The notes under the pieces: generated by a model
Seen by the model: the letters and a program-made list of their open reading frames with translations, nothing else
The model's database searches: none
Told to the model about the DNA's origin: nothing
Program-made: the position numbers and the translations under genes
Part shown: in pieces, positions 16,612-25,328 of the stretch
Numbering within the stretch: the stretch's first letter is position 1
Layout: every line of letters starts with the position of its first letter
Assembly: GCA_030041355.1 (NCBI GenBank)
Contig: JASHNZ010000067.1
Span: forward strand, 1 to 64,000
Source: Nitrososphaerales archaeon
GTDB taxonomy: Archaea > Thermoproteota > Nitrososphaeria > Nitrososphaerales > CADDZS01
DNA length: 64,000 bases
Reading direction: 5' to 3'

Positions 16612-17214
16612 TCAAATTGACTTTTTGTATTCTTGGACGAGTCTTGCGGCGGTCTTTGCGACTTCCTTGGCGGTCATGTGCTCTGTGTCAATTATGTAAT
16701 TGAAAACCGAGAGATCTTTTCCAAATTGTATATTGTAAATTTTAGAATACAGTCCTCTATTTCGTGCATCTCTTAGTCTGATTATTTTGAAAGCTTCTGC
16801 AAAACTGATTGCATCTCGTCCTGCAAGCCTTCTGGCTCGCTCCTTTGCTGAGGCGCTGAACCAGAGCTTCAAACCGTCGTTGCAAAGCCAGGGAACGGTA
16901 TAGCTCGTAATTACGACTCTTCCTCTTTGAACATAACCAATCAGTCTCTTGTCTACTTCCTCGTCAAACTTTGGATTCTTGGCGCGTTCCTTGAGAAACT
17001 TCATCCCGTCGCCGCTGTCCCACCAATCGGGCCCCTTTGGATGATACCCTTCCTCTATAGCCATCTCTCTCAGCATGTCTCCGCCCGCAATGTGATCTAG
17101 TCCGAACCGTTTGGAGATCACCTCTGCCGCTGTCGTTTTGCCGACAGAAGGCATGCCAGAAATAACTACCGCGATTCTCTTTCTGGCACGCGGTTTTTTT
17201 GGTTTCCTAGCCAA
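16612..17214 (-). CDS. cmk: Cytidylate kinase, archaeal type
   Basis: Phosphorylates CMP/dCMP with ATP. The P-loop is GMPSVGKTT after a very basic N-terminal stretch (KPKKPRARKR), followed by HIAGGDMLREMA, which binds the nucleoside monophosphate, a LID-like R-R-L-A-G-R-D segment and DARNRGLYSKIY. It is 200 aa and is drawn from TTG at 17214. Its position between the EMC3-like gene and cbf5 matches the conserved archaeal order. The eL34 and eL14 genes that many archaea carry on either side of cmk are absent here. Confidence 0.9.
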   Translation of the reverse strand: MARKPKKPRARKRIAVVISGMPSVGKTTAAEVISKRFGLDHIAGGDMLREMAIEEGYHPKGPDWWDSGDGMKFLKERAKNPKFDEEVDKRLIGYVQRGRVVITSYTVPWLCNDGLKLWFSASAKERARRLAGRDAISFAEAFKIIRLRDARNRGLYSKIYNIQFGKDLSVFNYIIDTEHMTAKEVAKTAARLVQEYKKSI

Positions 17215-17330
17215 GGTTCGAACTGAGTTTTTTTTGAGAAACTATTATGCTGTTCCCTAACCCCAAAGAGATTTCAAACATTTGCCTAGTAGAGAATCCT
17301 GTGAAAATGCCGCTGGGAGCAAGGTATTGA

Positions 17331-17888
17331 TCAGTAATCGAATGTCAAGCCAAACAGTCTATTAATCAAAGTACTGAAGGTAAATGAACAGACCATGTAC
17401 CACCAGAAAAAGGGCATCCATGGGATTGACGAAGCAAAAGCGGTGCTGCTTATGCAATGCGTCACCAAGCTGGAACCGGAGCACGCCACGTACGGAATGA
17501 ATATTGGCAAGACTGCAAGCAAGCCGCCACCTATGTAACTGCTCATGAGAAAATATACTCCCCACAGCGGGATCATGAAAAGAAGAGTAGGTTTGAGCTG
17601 CTCTTTGCTCATTTCCATCTGCATTTTGTTCATTTGCTGCTGTTTTTTCTTCAGTTTCTCTTGCTTTTGCTTGTCTCCCTCTTTCATAGCTTGGGTCATT
17701 TCAGTTCTGAAGGCTTTTAGTTCGAAATTATAGCGCCGCATCTTTTCCACATCCGTCAGTTTCCGTCTCCCTACAGCATACAAGAGGTTCACGCCGATCG
17801 CCATCAAGACAACAAGGAAGAGATCCGTCCACCTTACCGAGGAGGGTAAAGCTAAGAAAAGATCTGGGGGAAGCATCGATTGTATCAT
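17331..17888 (-). CDS. DUF106 / EMC3-TMCO1-like membrane insertase
   Basis: An archaeal member of the Oxa1/YidC/Get1-EMC3 superfamily, which inserts proteins into the membrane. The 185 aa protein has one N-terminal membrane segment (about 20-38), a long charged coiled-coil hairpin rich in Lys, Glu, Gln and Met (about 50-95), then two or three hydrophobic segments in the C-terminal half. This layout fits the DUF106 family. Its place right after secY and adkA supports a role in membrane protein biogenesis. Confidence 0.88.
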   Translation of the reverse strand: MIQSMLPPDLFLALPSSVRWTDLFLVVLMAIGVNLLYAVGRRKLTDVEKMRRYNFELKAFRTEMTQAMKEGDKQKQEKLKKKQQQMNKMQMEMSKEQLKPTLLFMIPLWGVYFLMSSYIGGGLLAVLPIFIPYVACSGSSLVTHCISSTAFASSIPWMPFFWWYMVCSFTFSTLINRLFGLTFDY

Positions 17889-17905
17889 ATCATTTCGGGA
17901 TATAT

Positions 17906-18502
17906 TTAGCTTGACGCTATCGCACCGATTATTCTCATTGCAGCCCCCTCAATATCCCCTTCAGCATTGTCTATGATGAGAGCGGGGCAACCTGCTATCG
18001 CACTTGAGGCATACAGAAGAGCTGAAGCAGCAAAGAGCTCCTTCTCCAGACTCTCTTTCGTCGCTGAGTCGCGGAATCGCGTTTGGTCTTTCTGCCTTCT
18101 TTCGAGCACCTCGTACGAGGCAGCACTGACGAGAATAAGATTGGTTGGCTTCAAAGCTTGAAGCACATCCAGAGGGATTCCCGGCCAAAATCCCTCTGCA
18201 GTCGAAATGAAAAGATGTGTATCCACTATCACAAATTCCCCTTCAATTTCAGAGATCCTCGAAGCAGCATGGACTTGGAGAGACCTCTGTTTTTCAACGG
18301 ATAGTCTCCGTATCTCGTCTCGTGACTTCACCCCGTAGGACTGCGCCTCTTCTAGCATTACTGTTCCATAGTTCACGACACGAGGATCCTTCCCCATCGC
18401 ATTGAGCATATCAACGACTTTGGAAACGACCGTACTTTTCCCAACGCCGGGTATTCCTACGATAACGACGCGGCGTGCCCTTTGGCGATTAGAGTTGCTC
18501 AT
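17906..18502 (-). CDS. adkA: Adenylate kinase, archaeal AdkA type
   Basis: Interconverts ATP + AMP and 2 ADP. The 198 aa protein starts with the P-loop GIPGVGKSTV and has NYGTVMLEEA, DEIRRLSVEKQ and HAASRIS typical of the archaeal trimeric AdkA family, then a LID-less core ending in an Ala/Ile-rich helix. It lies between secY and the DUF106 gene, as in most archaea, with 17 bp to the next gene, so it is part of the same transcript. Confidence 0.94.
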   Translation of the reverse strand: MSNSNRQRARRVVIVGIPGVGKSTVVSKVVDMLNAMGKDPRVVNYGTVMLEEAQSYGVKSRDEIRRLSVEKQRSLQVHAASRISEIEGEFVIVDTHLFISTAEGFWPGIPLDVLQALKPTNLILVSAASYEVLERRQKDQTRFRDSATKESLEKELFAASALLYASSAIAGCPALIIDNAEGDIEGAAMRIIGAIASS

Positions 18503-18566
18503 CCTTGATGGGGAAGCAGACTGCGCTTGTATTCAACTTTTGCTTTCGGTCTTGGCTCGAAACAAA

Positions 18567-20042
18567 TCAAGTTCTGCCGAGCACAGCGCCCAGTCTCGGC
18601 ATCATGGACTCTAGTTGCTCCTTCAGTAACATCTGGTAGTATTGGATTATGATATCCACCATTAGCAATAGACCTACGCCTGTGTCAAAAACCCCGAAGA
18701 GGCTGGTCACAGATGCGAGTAGTCCTATGAAGATCCCCCCAATAATCGTGATGACCGGGATGTATTTTGAAAGAATTGCTTCCACTGAAGCGCCTGTTCT
18801 TCTAAACCCAGGAACCATGACATCCGCCCCGATAAGATTCTTCGCCGCAGCCTTTGGTGAAAGCCCTCCGATCTCCACCCAGATTTTCGCGAACATTACT
18901 GAAAATGCCACAGCGAAGAGGACGTATGTGGCTGCCCTAATTAAATCTGCATGGGGGATGAGTATATCGTTTGGTGAGGTCATGTAATAAATAAGACAGC
19001 CCTTGAGCGGCACGTAGGTAAGGGGAGTAGCCCCAGTCGCTGTTACGCTCGTAACGTTATACTGTGCGAGATAGTTGAACAGGTGGTTGTAATTCGCTGC
19101 TCCTGTGGCGGCATTGTAGTCATAAAATTTCCAGAGGTACGCGAAAAAGAACGAAAGATTCGCAGTCAGGGCGGAGAATAAGATCACTGGTATGTTTGAA
19201 ACGTAAAGGAGCTTGATAGGGTAGACTCCGGCGAAGCCTCTATACTTCGTTGACGTAATCGGGATTTCAATTCGCATTCCTTCTACGTATACGACGACCA
19301 GTATTGCGGTAATAGTAGTACACAAACCTAGTATATTTGGAAACTGACTCGCTTCAGGCCGAAATATGGCGTTGTAAGCGTTCCCCGCAAAGGATGCGCT
19401 TATGAGGTACGGGATTGCTCCATAAACTTGACTGGTGGTTGAGTTTACTGCTACCGAAAGCGGGCTAAACATGTCCCACATTACCTTTTGCGCGACGCCA
19501 GCAAGAATGAAGAGGCTGACCCCGCTACCTATTCCCCATCCTTTCTGAACCATTTCGTCGAGAAGCATGACAATTATCGAGGCCCCCAGTAGTTCGAAGA
19601 AAATCGCAATCGAAGCAGAAGGAGTGATAGAACCGAACAGTCCGCCGATCAAGTATGCGGAAGACTCGACTACAATGACAATTATTGTCAGCAGCTTCGT
19701 TGCAGAAGTGAAAATGGACCGGTCATCAGGATTTTGAAAGTCAACTTTTATGATCTCGGAACCGGCCAGAAGCTGCAGAATCAGTCCAGCGGTGACTATG
19801 GGACCAATGCCCAGGGTCATCAAAGTGCCCTGCGCCGAAGCAAAAATAACACTCGAATACGAAAATTGACTTTGAGCGCCTATGGCAACTCCGGTCAGGG
19901 GAGTGACCGCCATTACTAGGTAGACAATTGCGGCGATACCGGTCCAAATCAGTTTTTCATTGAGCGAAGGTTTTCGGACTGGTTTCTTGATTTCGGGAAG
20001 AACCGTTGCTGCTCCCTTAACAAAGTCCTTAATCGCGCCCAT
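18567..20042 (-). CDS. secY: Protein translocase channel SecY (Sec61 alpha)
   Basis: The main channel of the Sec translocon in the cytoplasmic membrane. The 491 aa protein has about ten hydrophobic segments, the N-terminal amphipathic helix with KPSLNEKLIWTG, the plug region after TM1 and the family stretch GIGPIVTAGLILQLLAGS in TM2, and a basic cytosolic loop near IEIPITSTKYRG. It follows the uL15 gene by 49 bp, as in bacterial and archaeal ribosomal operons. Confidence 0.97.
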   Translation of the reverse strand: MGAIKDFVKGAATVLPEIKKPVRKPSLNEKLIWTGIAAIVYLVMAVTPLTGVAIGAQSQFSYSSVIFASAQGTLMTLGIGPIVTAGLILQLLAGSEIIKVDFQNPDDRSIFTSATKLLTIIVIVVESSAYLIGGLFGSITPSASIAIFFELLGASIIVMLLDEMVQKGWGIGSGVSLFILAGVAQKVMWDMFSPLSVAVNSTTSQVYGAIPYLISASFAGNAYNAIFRPEASQFPNILGLCTTITAILVVVYVEGMRIEIPITSTKYRGFAGVYPIKLLYVSNIPVILFSALTANLSFFFAYLWKFYDYNAATGAANYNHLFNYLAQYNVTSVTATGATPLTYVPLKGCLIYYMTSPNDILIPHADLIRAATYVLFAVAFSVMFAKIWVEIGGLSPKAAAKNLIGADVMVPGFRRTGASVEAILSKYIPVITIIGGIFIGLLASVTSLFGVFDTGVGLLLMVDIIIQYYQMLLKEQLESMMPRLGAVLGRT

Positions 20043-20091
20043 CGCTCGGTCTTAACCACGCCTTGATATTTTCTGATGTTATCGCTCGATA

Positions 20092-20586
20092 CTATATCTT
20101 TGCTGTTGCGGGCGCTTCCTTGTTTTTCTCTCTCTTTGAAGTTTTGGTTTCCGAGTTTGTCTCTGCCTGGGTTGAGGGTTTCTCAAGCGCTATAGAGCCT
20201 CCGGCTGCTTTGATTTTCTCAACGGCCGACTCCGACGCTCTTGGAATTTTGAGAGAAAGAGCCTTCGAGAGCGACCCCTGACCCAAGAGCTTGTCAAATC
20301 CCAAAGATCCGAGGTCAAGTGTCTCACCGGACTTTGAGGCCTCTGCCATCGTGGCGAGATCTCCGATGTTTATCCATCTGCGCGTGAGAGTGCGATTTGG
20401 GGGTCGAAATATGTTGTGACCAAAATGGTCAGGCGCATATTTCACGGTATAGCTCCACTTGTGCTTGTGCATTCCTGCCATGCCGGTTCCTCCCCTCGAG
20501 CCACTATGCCGGTGTTGCGCCATTTGCCCCCAACCATGAGTTCTGGAGCCTCTTTGCCGCCTCACTTTTCTTAGTCTTGTAGCCAT
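20092..20586 (-). CDS. rpl15: Large subunit ribosomal protein uL15
   Basis: uL15 of the 50S subunit. The start MATRLRKVRRQRGSRTHG at 20586 is chosen because it fits the family N-terminus; eight further codons are open upstream. The Gly/Arg/His-rich first third (GWGQ, GSRGGTGMAG, HKHKW) threads into rRNA, and the rest is the globular domain. A ~25-residue Glu/Lys/Thr-rich tail (TQAETNSETKTSKREK) is longer than usual. Confidence 0.95.
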   Translation of the reverse strand: MATRLRKVRRQRGSRTHGWGQMAQHRHSGSRGGTGMAGMHKHKWSYTVKYAPDHFGHNIFRPPNRTLTRRWINIGDLATMAEASKSGETLDLGSLGFDKLLGQGSLSKALSLKIPRASESAVEKIKAAGGSIALEKPSTQAETNSETKTSKREKNKEAPATAKI

Positions 20587-20611
20587 TTTGATATCCCCAA
20601 GATAGAACAAA

Positions 20612-21127
20612 CTATACCATTTTTTCGACGATGTTGGACAATTCTTTATTTGGGCCCAGGATCCCGCCCTCCCCGAATTGGCGGCGAATGGACCTCTTGA
20701 AACCTCCTTTGGGTGGACCTAGTCTGAAAAATTGGCGAAAGCCCAACTCAGCCCCCAAGGATACCTTACCGCTCGCCAATGCAGCCGCCAAATCCGCAAA
20801 GTTGGAAAAGCCTGATTCCCTTAGGTCATTCTCCGTAATCTTTTTCCCATTGGAAGACTCTGCTCTCTTTGACAGAAGACTTTCAGCAGTCTTGGAATCA
20901 AGCTCGCACCAAGCCAAGTGCTCCTTTGCTGATAACAACATCCCACGATACATTTCATTGTCCGGTACAATTGTTGCGTTAAATCGCTTGAGCAATTTGA
21001 GCTGCTCTAGAGTCTTCCTGACGGGACGCCTCGTATTCACCATTCCGCGCAAATTGACTACTAGGAGGCTCGCCGAAATCTCGGCTGCGACCTTTCTATT
21101 TTTGTTATTGTCTGTATTCATCGCCAT
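20612..21127 (-). CDS. rpl30: Large subunit ribosomal protein uL30
   Basis: uL30, archaeal/eukaryotic long form (171 aa). It has the core LLVVNLRGMVNTRRPVRKTL and the C-terminal extension with FRLGPPKGGFKRSIRRQFGEGG that is conserved in archaea and eukaryotes. It lies between the uS5 and uL15 genes with gaps of 10 and 25 bp, within the spc-type part of the operon. Confidence 0.96.
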   Translation of the reverse strand: MAMNTDNNKNRKVAAEISASLLVVNLRGMVNTRRPVRKTLEQLKLLKRFNATIVPDNEMYRGMLLSAKEHLAWCELDSKTAESLLSKRAESSNGKKITENDLRESGFSNFADLAAALASGKVSLGAELGFRQFFRLGPPKGGFKRSIRRQFGEGGILGPNKELSNIVEKMV

Positions 21128-21137
21128 TTATGTCACC

Positions 21138-21863
21138 CTAACGAACGACCCCAATTCCATGGATTTTCTTTAGTGCGTCGTAAACCGCGTTCGCTATTGA
21201 CGACATTGTGCTGGTGGATCCATATGTTCTAGTCCAGGCATCTTTGATTCCCGCCAAGGTCAGAAGATTTCTCACTGTTTCTCCGGCGACTAGCCCTAGT
21301 CCTCTAGGTCCTGGGATGATCTCAACGCGGACGCTTCCGCCTTTTCCACTAATTCTGAACGGAACAGAGTGGAATTGTCCACACCTACATTCCCAGCTGC
21401 CACAGCCTCGTTTCACCGGTATCAAATTAAGAAAGGCATCGTTGGTTGCCTTGTCAATTGCGCTTCGCATTTGCACTGCCTTGCCCCGTCCTACGCCAAA
21501 CCACCCCGCCTCGTTTCCGACGGCCACAACAGCCGCGAATTTTGTTACCTCTCCCGCATCTGTCTGCTTTTGAACAATGCCGACACTGACAACATTAGTT
21601 TTCATATCAGGGACAAGTCGCTTTACAATTTCTGATTCCTTTATCTTCTGCCCACTCTCAAAGATCTCCTCGAGAGAAGTAATCTTGCCCTCCGAGACAA
21701 GCGCACCCAGCCGAGTCTTCGGCACCCAAGGTTGCTGTTCCTGATCTCGGTCTCTTCTTCTCTCAGAAAACCTAGACCCAGGTCGACCTGTGGGTGCTGG
21801 ACTAGGGGCGCCGGGTTCGCCCGGAGTTGGACCGGCCCTGCTTTGCGTTGTTGACTGTGCCAT
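21138..21863 (-). CDS. rps5: Small subunit ribosomal protein uS5
   Basis: uS5 of the 30S subunit, important for decoding fidelity. The double-stranded RNA-binding half (VGIVQKQTDAGEVTKFAAVV, GNEAGWFGVGRGKAVQ) and the C-terminal half (VEIIPGPRGLGLVAGETVR) are intact. The first ~45 residues are a Pro/Gly/Ser/Arg-rich low-complexity extension not found in most homologues and probably disordered. Total length is 241 aa. Confidence 0.96.
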   Translation of the reverse strand: MAQSTTQSRAGPTPGEPGAPSPAPTGRPGSRFSERRRDRDQEQQPWVPKTRLGALVSEGKITSLEEIFESGQKIKESEIVKRLVPDMKTNVVSVGIVQKQTDAGEVTKFAAVVAVGNEAGWFGVGRGKAVQMRSAIDKATNDAFLNLIPVKRGCGSWECRCGQFHSVPFRISGKGGSVRVEIIPGPRGLGLVAGETVRNLLTLAGIKDAWTRTYGSTSTMSSIANAVYDALKKIHGIGVVR

Positions 21864-21914
21864 ACTATTTTTCGCTTCTTTGCAAATCGTGATCTGCAGT
21901 TGCTCTCTCCAAGT

Positions 21915-22496
21915 TTACTTTTCAATTGATGACTTGATCTCAGCAAAGTGGCTGGGATAATCTTGAGGCTTTAAACCACGGGATAAAACCTGTGAAAAGA
22001 ATTCATTATATTTCGAAGAATTATCTTCACTCAGTTTTGTTGCGTACGCGCGTATATGATCGCCCTTTATTCTCTGTTCTTCAGGTAAAATCTTCTCGTC
22101 AAAGTGCAATTCTAGTCCTGCCTCTCTTGCGCCGCCCAAGAATGCCGCAATTCTAGAACCGTGAACAAACCTCGAAACTCCAGAATATAGCTGCGCTTCA
22201 GAAATCTTCTGCTCTTGCGCAAGTTTTCCTAACTGATAGCCCGTCAAATAAGCCGCGGGCACATTCTTGGCAGATCCCTTCCAGCCGTACTGCTTTGATA
22301 GGTTTCGCGATGAGCATGCACAAAGAGTAAGATCCCCAGCTGGGGCCGGACGCATTATCTGACCGTAGATGTATTTGTTCGAGACTCTCACAGTCAAGAA
22401 GGGCTTTTTTCCTTGAACCAGTCCTCGGCGCTTGCGGTAATCCGTTTTTCCGTCTCTACGCCGCCGGAAAATCTGAACATAATGTTGTTTAGCCAT
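21915..22496 (-). CDS. rpl18: Large subunit ribosomal protein uL18
   Basis: uL18, which binds 5S rRNA. The N-terminus YVQIFRRRRDGKTDYRKR, FLTVRVSNKYIYGQI and AAYLTGYQLGKLA match the archaeal family; 193 aa. The C-terminal region KLSEDNSSKYNEFFSQVLSRG is also recognisable. It lies 17 bp after the eL19 gene. Confidence 0.96.
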   Translation of the reverse strand: MAKQHYVQIFRRRRDGKTDYRKRRGLVQGKKPFLTVRVSNKYIYGQIMRPAPAGDLTLCACSSRNLSKQYGWKGSAKNVPAAYLTGYQLGKLAQEQKISEAQLYSGVSRFVHGSRIAAFLGGAREAGLELHFDEKILPEEQRIKGDHIRAYATKLSEDNSSKYNEFFSQVLSRGLKPQDYPSHFAEIKSSIEK

Positions 22497-22513
22497 TTTC
22501 TAATTTGCCCCAA

Positions 22514-22957
22514 TTATCGGCGACTCGTTTTTGCAAGTTCTTCGTCGAGCCGCCTTCTGGTTCTTATCTGCGCCCCTTTTACTTGTTTGTAAAGTGTCTT
22601 GAAGTTTTCATTGGTAATCTCGCCTCTCTCCTTCATTACTTTGAGCATACGCCGCAGCATCCGTACTCGGCTGACCCAAACTCTCTTCTTGCCCACGCGG
22701 GCGCCCTGAGCTCCTTTTTTAGAACCTTGGCCTTTGCCTCGTTTCTTCTTTTTTAGTTGGCGTGCCCTAGCTCTTCCTCTCGAGTTGCCTTTTTTTGGCT
22801 CGACCCAAATCAAACCGGCAGAAATCCACCCTCTGACACTCTCTCTTGTTATGGCGTCCTGCAGCTGCTCTGTTGCTTCAGGATCGAGGCGGACTCGGGT
22901 CTCCCCGACACCGAGGACTTGAGCGGCCATCCTACGCTTGCTACTTAGGTCCACCAT
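22514..22957 (-). CDS. rpl19e: Large subunit ribosomal protein eL19
   Basis: eL19 (147 aa), with the family pattern LSSKRRMAAQVLGVGETRV and the very basic middle RGRARARQLKKKKRGKG, followed by a helical C-terminus. It is specific to archaea and eukaryotes and sits between the eL32 and uL18 genes as in other archaea. Confidence 0.96.
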   Translation of the reverse strand: MVDLSSKRRMAAQVLGVGETRVRLDPEATEQLQDAITRESVRGWISAGLIWVEPKKGNSRGRARARQLKKKKRGKGQGSKKGAQGARVGKKRVWVSRVRMLRRMLKVMKERGEITNENFKTLYKQVKGAQIRTRRRLDEELAKTSRR

Positions 22958-22962
22958 GAGTT

Positions 22963-23622
22963 CTAATCACTATCTTCCTTCTTCTTTTTCTTGGCATTCT
23001 TTTTCGGGGTAGTTGTTTTCTTTTTCTTTGCTTTTTTCTTCGCTTTCGGTTTTTTTGCTTTCTTCTTTGGTTTAGCAGGGGTCTTTGTTTCGGGAGTCTT
23101 CTCTGTCTCGACCGTTGAAGGAGTCACAATGGCCTCTTCTTTTGTCCCTTCCTTCTGTCTTTCAGTAGTAGGTCCAGTTTCCGAAGTCTCATCTATTCGT
23201 TGACCGAACAAAAGACCACGACCATTAAGAACCCGAATTCCAAGTTCCTTTGCTCTTGTTGCCAGTTCTATTCTCTTTCTCCGGCCAACTCCTGCCGCGA
23301 GCCTAGCAGCATCAGTCTGCGGGGACAACGTCTCTAGTTCCACTCTGTTGTGAACCAGGATATCCCTATATCCCGAAGGATGAAGGCCTCTTACTGCCCT
23401 AGGCACTCTGTATCCAATTTTCACCAAAGCCGGCCAGCCTTTGACAGAGAGACGCATATGGCTGTCAACGCCTTTAGGCTTGCGCCACGGCTCATGAATT
23501 CTCACATATCTCCACGATTCTTGTCTTTGGAAGTAAGGCGTCTTGTCTTTCTTCTTTCTGCGAAGTTCCAAAAGTCTTGAAAGCTCTTCCTTTGAAACAA
23601 CCTGAGAAGTTTGCTCACTCAT
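22963..23622 (-). CDS. rpl32e: Large subunit ribosomal protein eL32 with long basic tail
   Basis: eL32: the core spans about residues 25-145 (FQRQESWRYVRIHEPWRKPK, GYRVPRAVRGLHPSGY, VGRRKRIELATRAKELGIRV). The remaining ~75 residues are a low-complexity tail, first Thr/Glu-rich and then almost pure Lys/Ala/Pro/Thr repeats of the KPKKKAKK kind. The tail is in frame with no sign of a shift, and its purine/pyrimidine bias is strong. The tail is probably disordered and may bind RNA on the ribosome surface. Confidence 0.95.
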   Translation of the reverse strand: MSEQTSQVVSKEELSRLLELRRKKKDKTPYFQRQESWRYVRIHEPWRKPKGVDSHMRLSVKGWPALVKIGYRVPRAVRGLHPSGYRDILVHNRVELETLSPQTDAARLAAGVGRRKRIELATRAKELGIRVLNGRGLLFGQRIDETSETGPTTERQKEGTKEEAIVTPSTVETEKTPETKTPAKPKKKAKKPKAKKKAKKKKTTTPKKNAKKKKKEDSD

Positions 23623-23628
23623 TAGAAA

Positions 23629-24201
23629 TCAAACTTCTCCTTTTCGCGTGCGCTCGTAAACGTAGACTCCATCGAGGAAAACTCTCTGGTCTTTTCTCTT
23701 GACAGTGGTTGCCTGTTCCAAGTTTGCAGCTGTTTGACCGACATCCTTTATCGAAACTCCAGTGATAATGACATCCTCACCTTGGGCCTGGACCTTCGTG
23801 TCGCCCACAATCTTGGCAACCCGAGGGGATCTTTCACCATAAAAATTCTCGACAAGAACTTTGTTGTCTTGCACCTTTACAGAAACAGGAAAGTGAGCAA
23901 ATACAACCTTTAGTTTATACTCGTAGCCCTTTGTTACTCCATCGATGGCATTTCGCACAATTGATTTTGCGGTGTTCAAAATCGCGTTGTCAGTCCTGCG
24001 GGATCCTGCGGTGCTGATTTCGAGCTTCGAACCGCTAAGCTTGATTCCCACAGGTATTTTTGAGAAATCCTGGCTCACCTTGCCCAAAGATCCTTTCACA
24101 ACAAGTTCACCCTTGTCGAACGTGGCGCTGACGCCGCTAGGCAGGTCAATCGCGACGCTTTGGCTTTGGCCCTTCTTAGAGAGCGTTTGACTAGTAGACA
24201 T
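23629..24201 (-). CDS. rpl6: Large subunit ribosomal protein uL6
   Basis: uL6 (190 aa), a two-domain beta/alpha protein near the sarcin-ricin loop. The start MSTSQTLSKKG at 24201 overlaps the uS8 stop by 11 bp; upstream codons in this frame are antisense to nothing useful and look non-coding. The segments ELVVKGSLGKVSQDF, YKLKVVFAHFPVSVKV and VYVYERTRKGEV match the family ends. Confidence 0.95.
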   Translation of the reverse strand: MSTSQTLSKKGQSQSVAIDLPSGVSATFDKGELVVKGSLGKVSQDFSKIPVGIKLSGSKLEISTAGSRRTDNAILNTAKSIVRNAIDGVTKGYEYKLKVVFAHFPVSVKVQDNKVLVENFYGERSPRVAKIVGDTKVQAQGEDVIITGVSIKDVGQTAANLEQATTVKRKDQRVFLDGVYVYERTRKGEV

Positions 24202-24583
24202 AACCCACCAATCTTCCTCCCAGTCCTTTTTCCAGGGCCTCATTGTGTGACATAACTCCCTGAGAAGTCGATACAATTAGAATTCCTACGCCCACTGCTG
24301 GCAGAAACTGCCTCTCCCAGCGAGTATAGCCAGTTTTGCTCACACTATATCTGGGAGAGATCACCCCGCATCTGTTGATCCTTCCGAGTAGCTGAACGCG
24401 GAATTTTCCTCCTATTCCATCGTCTATGAACTCAAATTCGCCGATGTACCTGTTCTTCTGCATCGCACGAAGAACGGCCGAAGCTAGTTTGGATCCAGGT
24501 ATGGCAAGACACTCCTTCTTGTTTCTAACTTCGTTATTGTAAATCGTTGCAAAGAGATTAGCAACAACATTGTTCGCCGGCAT
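24191..24583 (-). CDS. rps8: Small subunit ribosomal protein uS8
   Basis: uS8 (130 aa), which binds the central domain of 16S rRNA. It has NVVANLFATIYNNEVRNKKE, a middle YIGEFEFIDDGIGGKFRV and the C-terminal GVGILIVSTSQGVMSHNEA with the conserved STSxGxMxxxEA. It overlaps the uL6 start. Confidence 0.96.
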   Translation of the reverse strand: MPANNVVANLFATIYNNEVRNKKECLAIPGSKLASAVLRAMQKNRYIGEFEFIDDGIGGKFRVQLLGRINRCGVISPRYSVSKTGYTRWERQFLPAVGVGILIVSTSQGVMSHNEALEKGLGGRLVGYVY

Positions 24584-24596
24584 TTCTCAATTCCTC

Positions 24597-24761
24597 TTAA
24601 TCGTATTTCTTGAACCCTATTTTAGGCGCGACTTCTCTGAAGCACTGTCTGCAGAGCATCAAATTGTATTTTTGAATTAGGGCGCCGTATTGGCCACAGC
24701 GCTTGCAGTATCTAGAGCCCTTGCCAAAGGTTCTCGCCTTTCCATGTCTTTCTTTAGGCAT
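24597..24761 (-). CDS. rps14: Small subunit ribosomal protein uS14, zinc type
   Basis: A 54 aa protein, [20 protein letters not shown] at the start and GFKKYD at the end. Four cysteines in two knuckles (YCKRCG and LCRQCF) form the zinc site of the archaeal/Z-type uS14. It sits in the expected place between the uL5 gene (2 bp gap) and the uS8 gene (13 bp gap). Confidence 0.95.
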   Translation of the reverse strand: MPKERHGKARTFGKGSRYCKRCGQYGALIQKYNLMLCRQCFREVAPKIGFKKYD

Positions 24762-24763
24762 TG

Positions 24764-25312
24764 CTAAACGACCTCGAGTCCAAAATTTCGCTTGAAAAAT
24801 GAAATTGATTCTTCTCTGTTCACTCTCTGACGTTTTCCTATCTTAGCTTGTGCACGCAACCTTCTTGATACTCTATAACCCGGTCTTTCAAGGACCACTG
24901 AAGCATTCATTCCAAAGATACCAATCTCTGGGCTGTACCGGACACCAGGAATCTCAATGTGCTCCTTTATGCCAAACGAGCAATTCCCAAAGTCATCAAA
25001 GCAAGTCGAGGGCAGCCGGTTTTCCCTTGATTTCAGTAGAAGTTTCAGCACTTCCTCAGCTTTGTTTCTTCTCAATGTTACCATTATTCCTATGGGTTCT
25101 CCTTTGTGAACTCCAAAATCTCTGATAGACTTCTTTGCCTTCCGAGAACTGGCCTTCTGCTCAACGAGATCTTCAAGAACGCGTCGGGCCCTTTCAATTG
25201 CCTCTCCCGATCTTCCCACACCAATATTCAAGACTAGTTTTCCAAGTTTGATCTTTTGAAAGCTGTTTGCATTGCGCGAACTTTCAGTTTCCTGTACTGT
25301 CGTGGTACTCAT
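24764..25312 (-). CDS. rpl5: Large subunit ribosomal protein uL5
   Basis: uL5 (182 aa), which contacts 5S rRNA and the P-site tRNA. The family stretches [43 protein letters not shown] and the C-terminal [17 protein letters not shown] are present. An extra ~18 polar residues precede the fold. Confidence 0.96.
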   Translation of the reverse strand: MSTTTVQETESSRNANSFQKIKLGKLVLNIGVGRSGEAIERARRVLEDLVEQKASSRKAKKSIRDFGVHKGEPIGIMVTLRRNKAEEVLKLLLKSRENRLPSTCFDDFGNCSFGIKEHIEIPGVRYSPEIGIFGMNASVVLERPGYRVSRRLRAQAKIGKRQRVNREESISFFKRNFGLEVV

Positions 25313-25328
25313 TTCAGCTCTTCACTCA

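Noticed and set aside
17331-17888. YidC proper
   Set aside because: The protein is too short and has the DUF106/EMC3 layout with a long coiled-coil hairpin; it is related to YidC but not the bacterial protein.
22991-23203. Phe/Ala/Val-rich open frame on the plus strand, looking like a membrane protein
   Set aside because: It is the antisense of the Lys-rich tail of eL32, which mirrors AAA/AAG codons into Phe/Leu.
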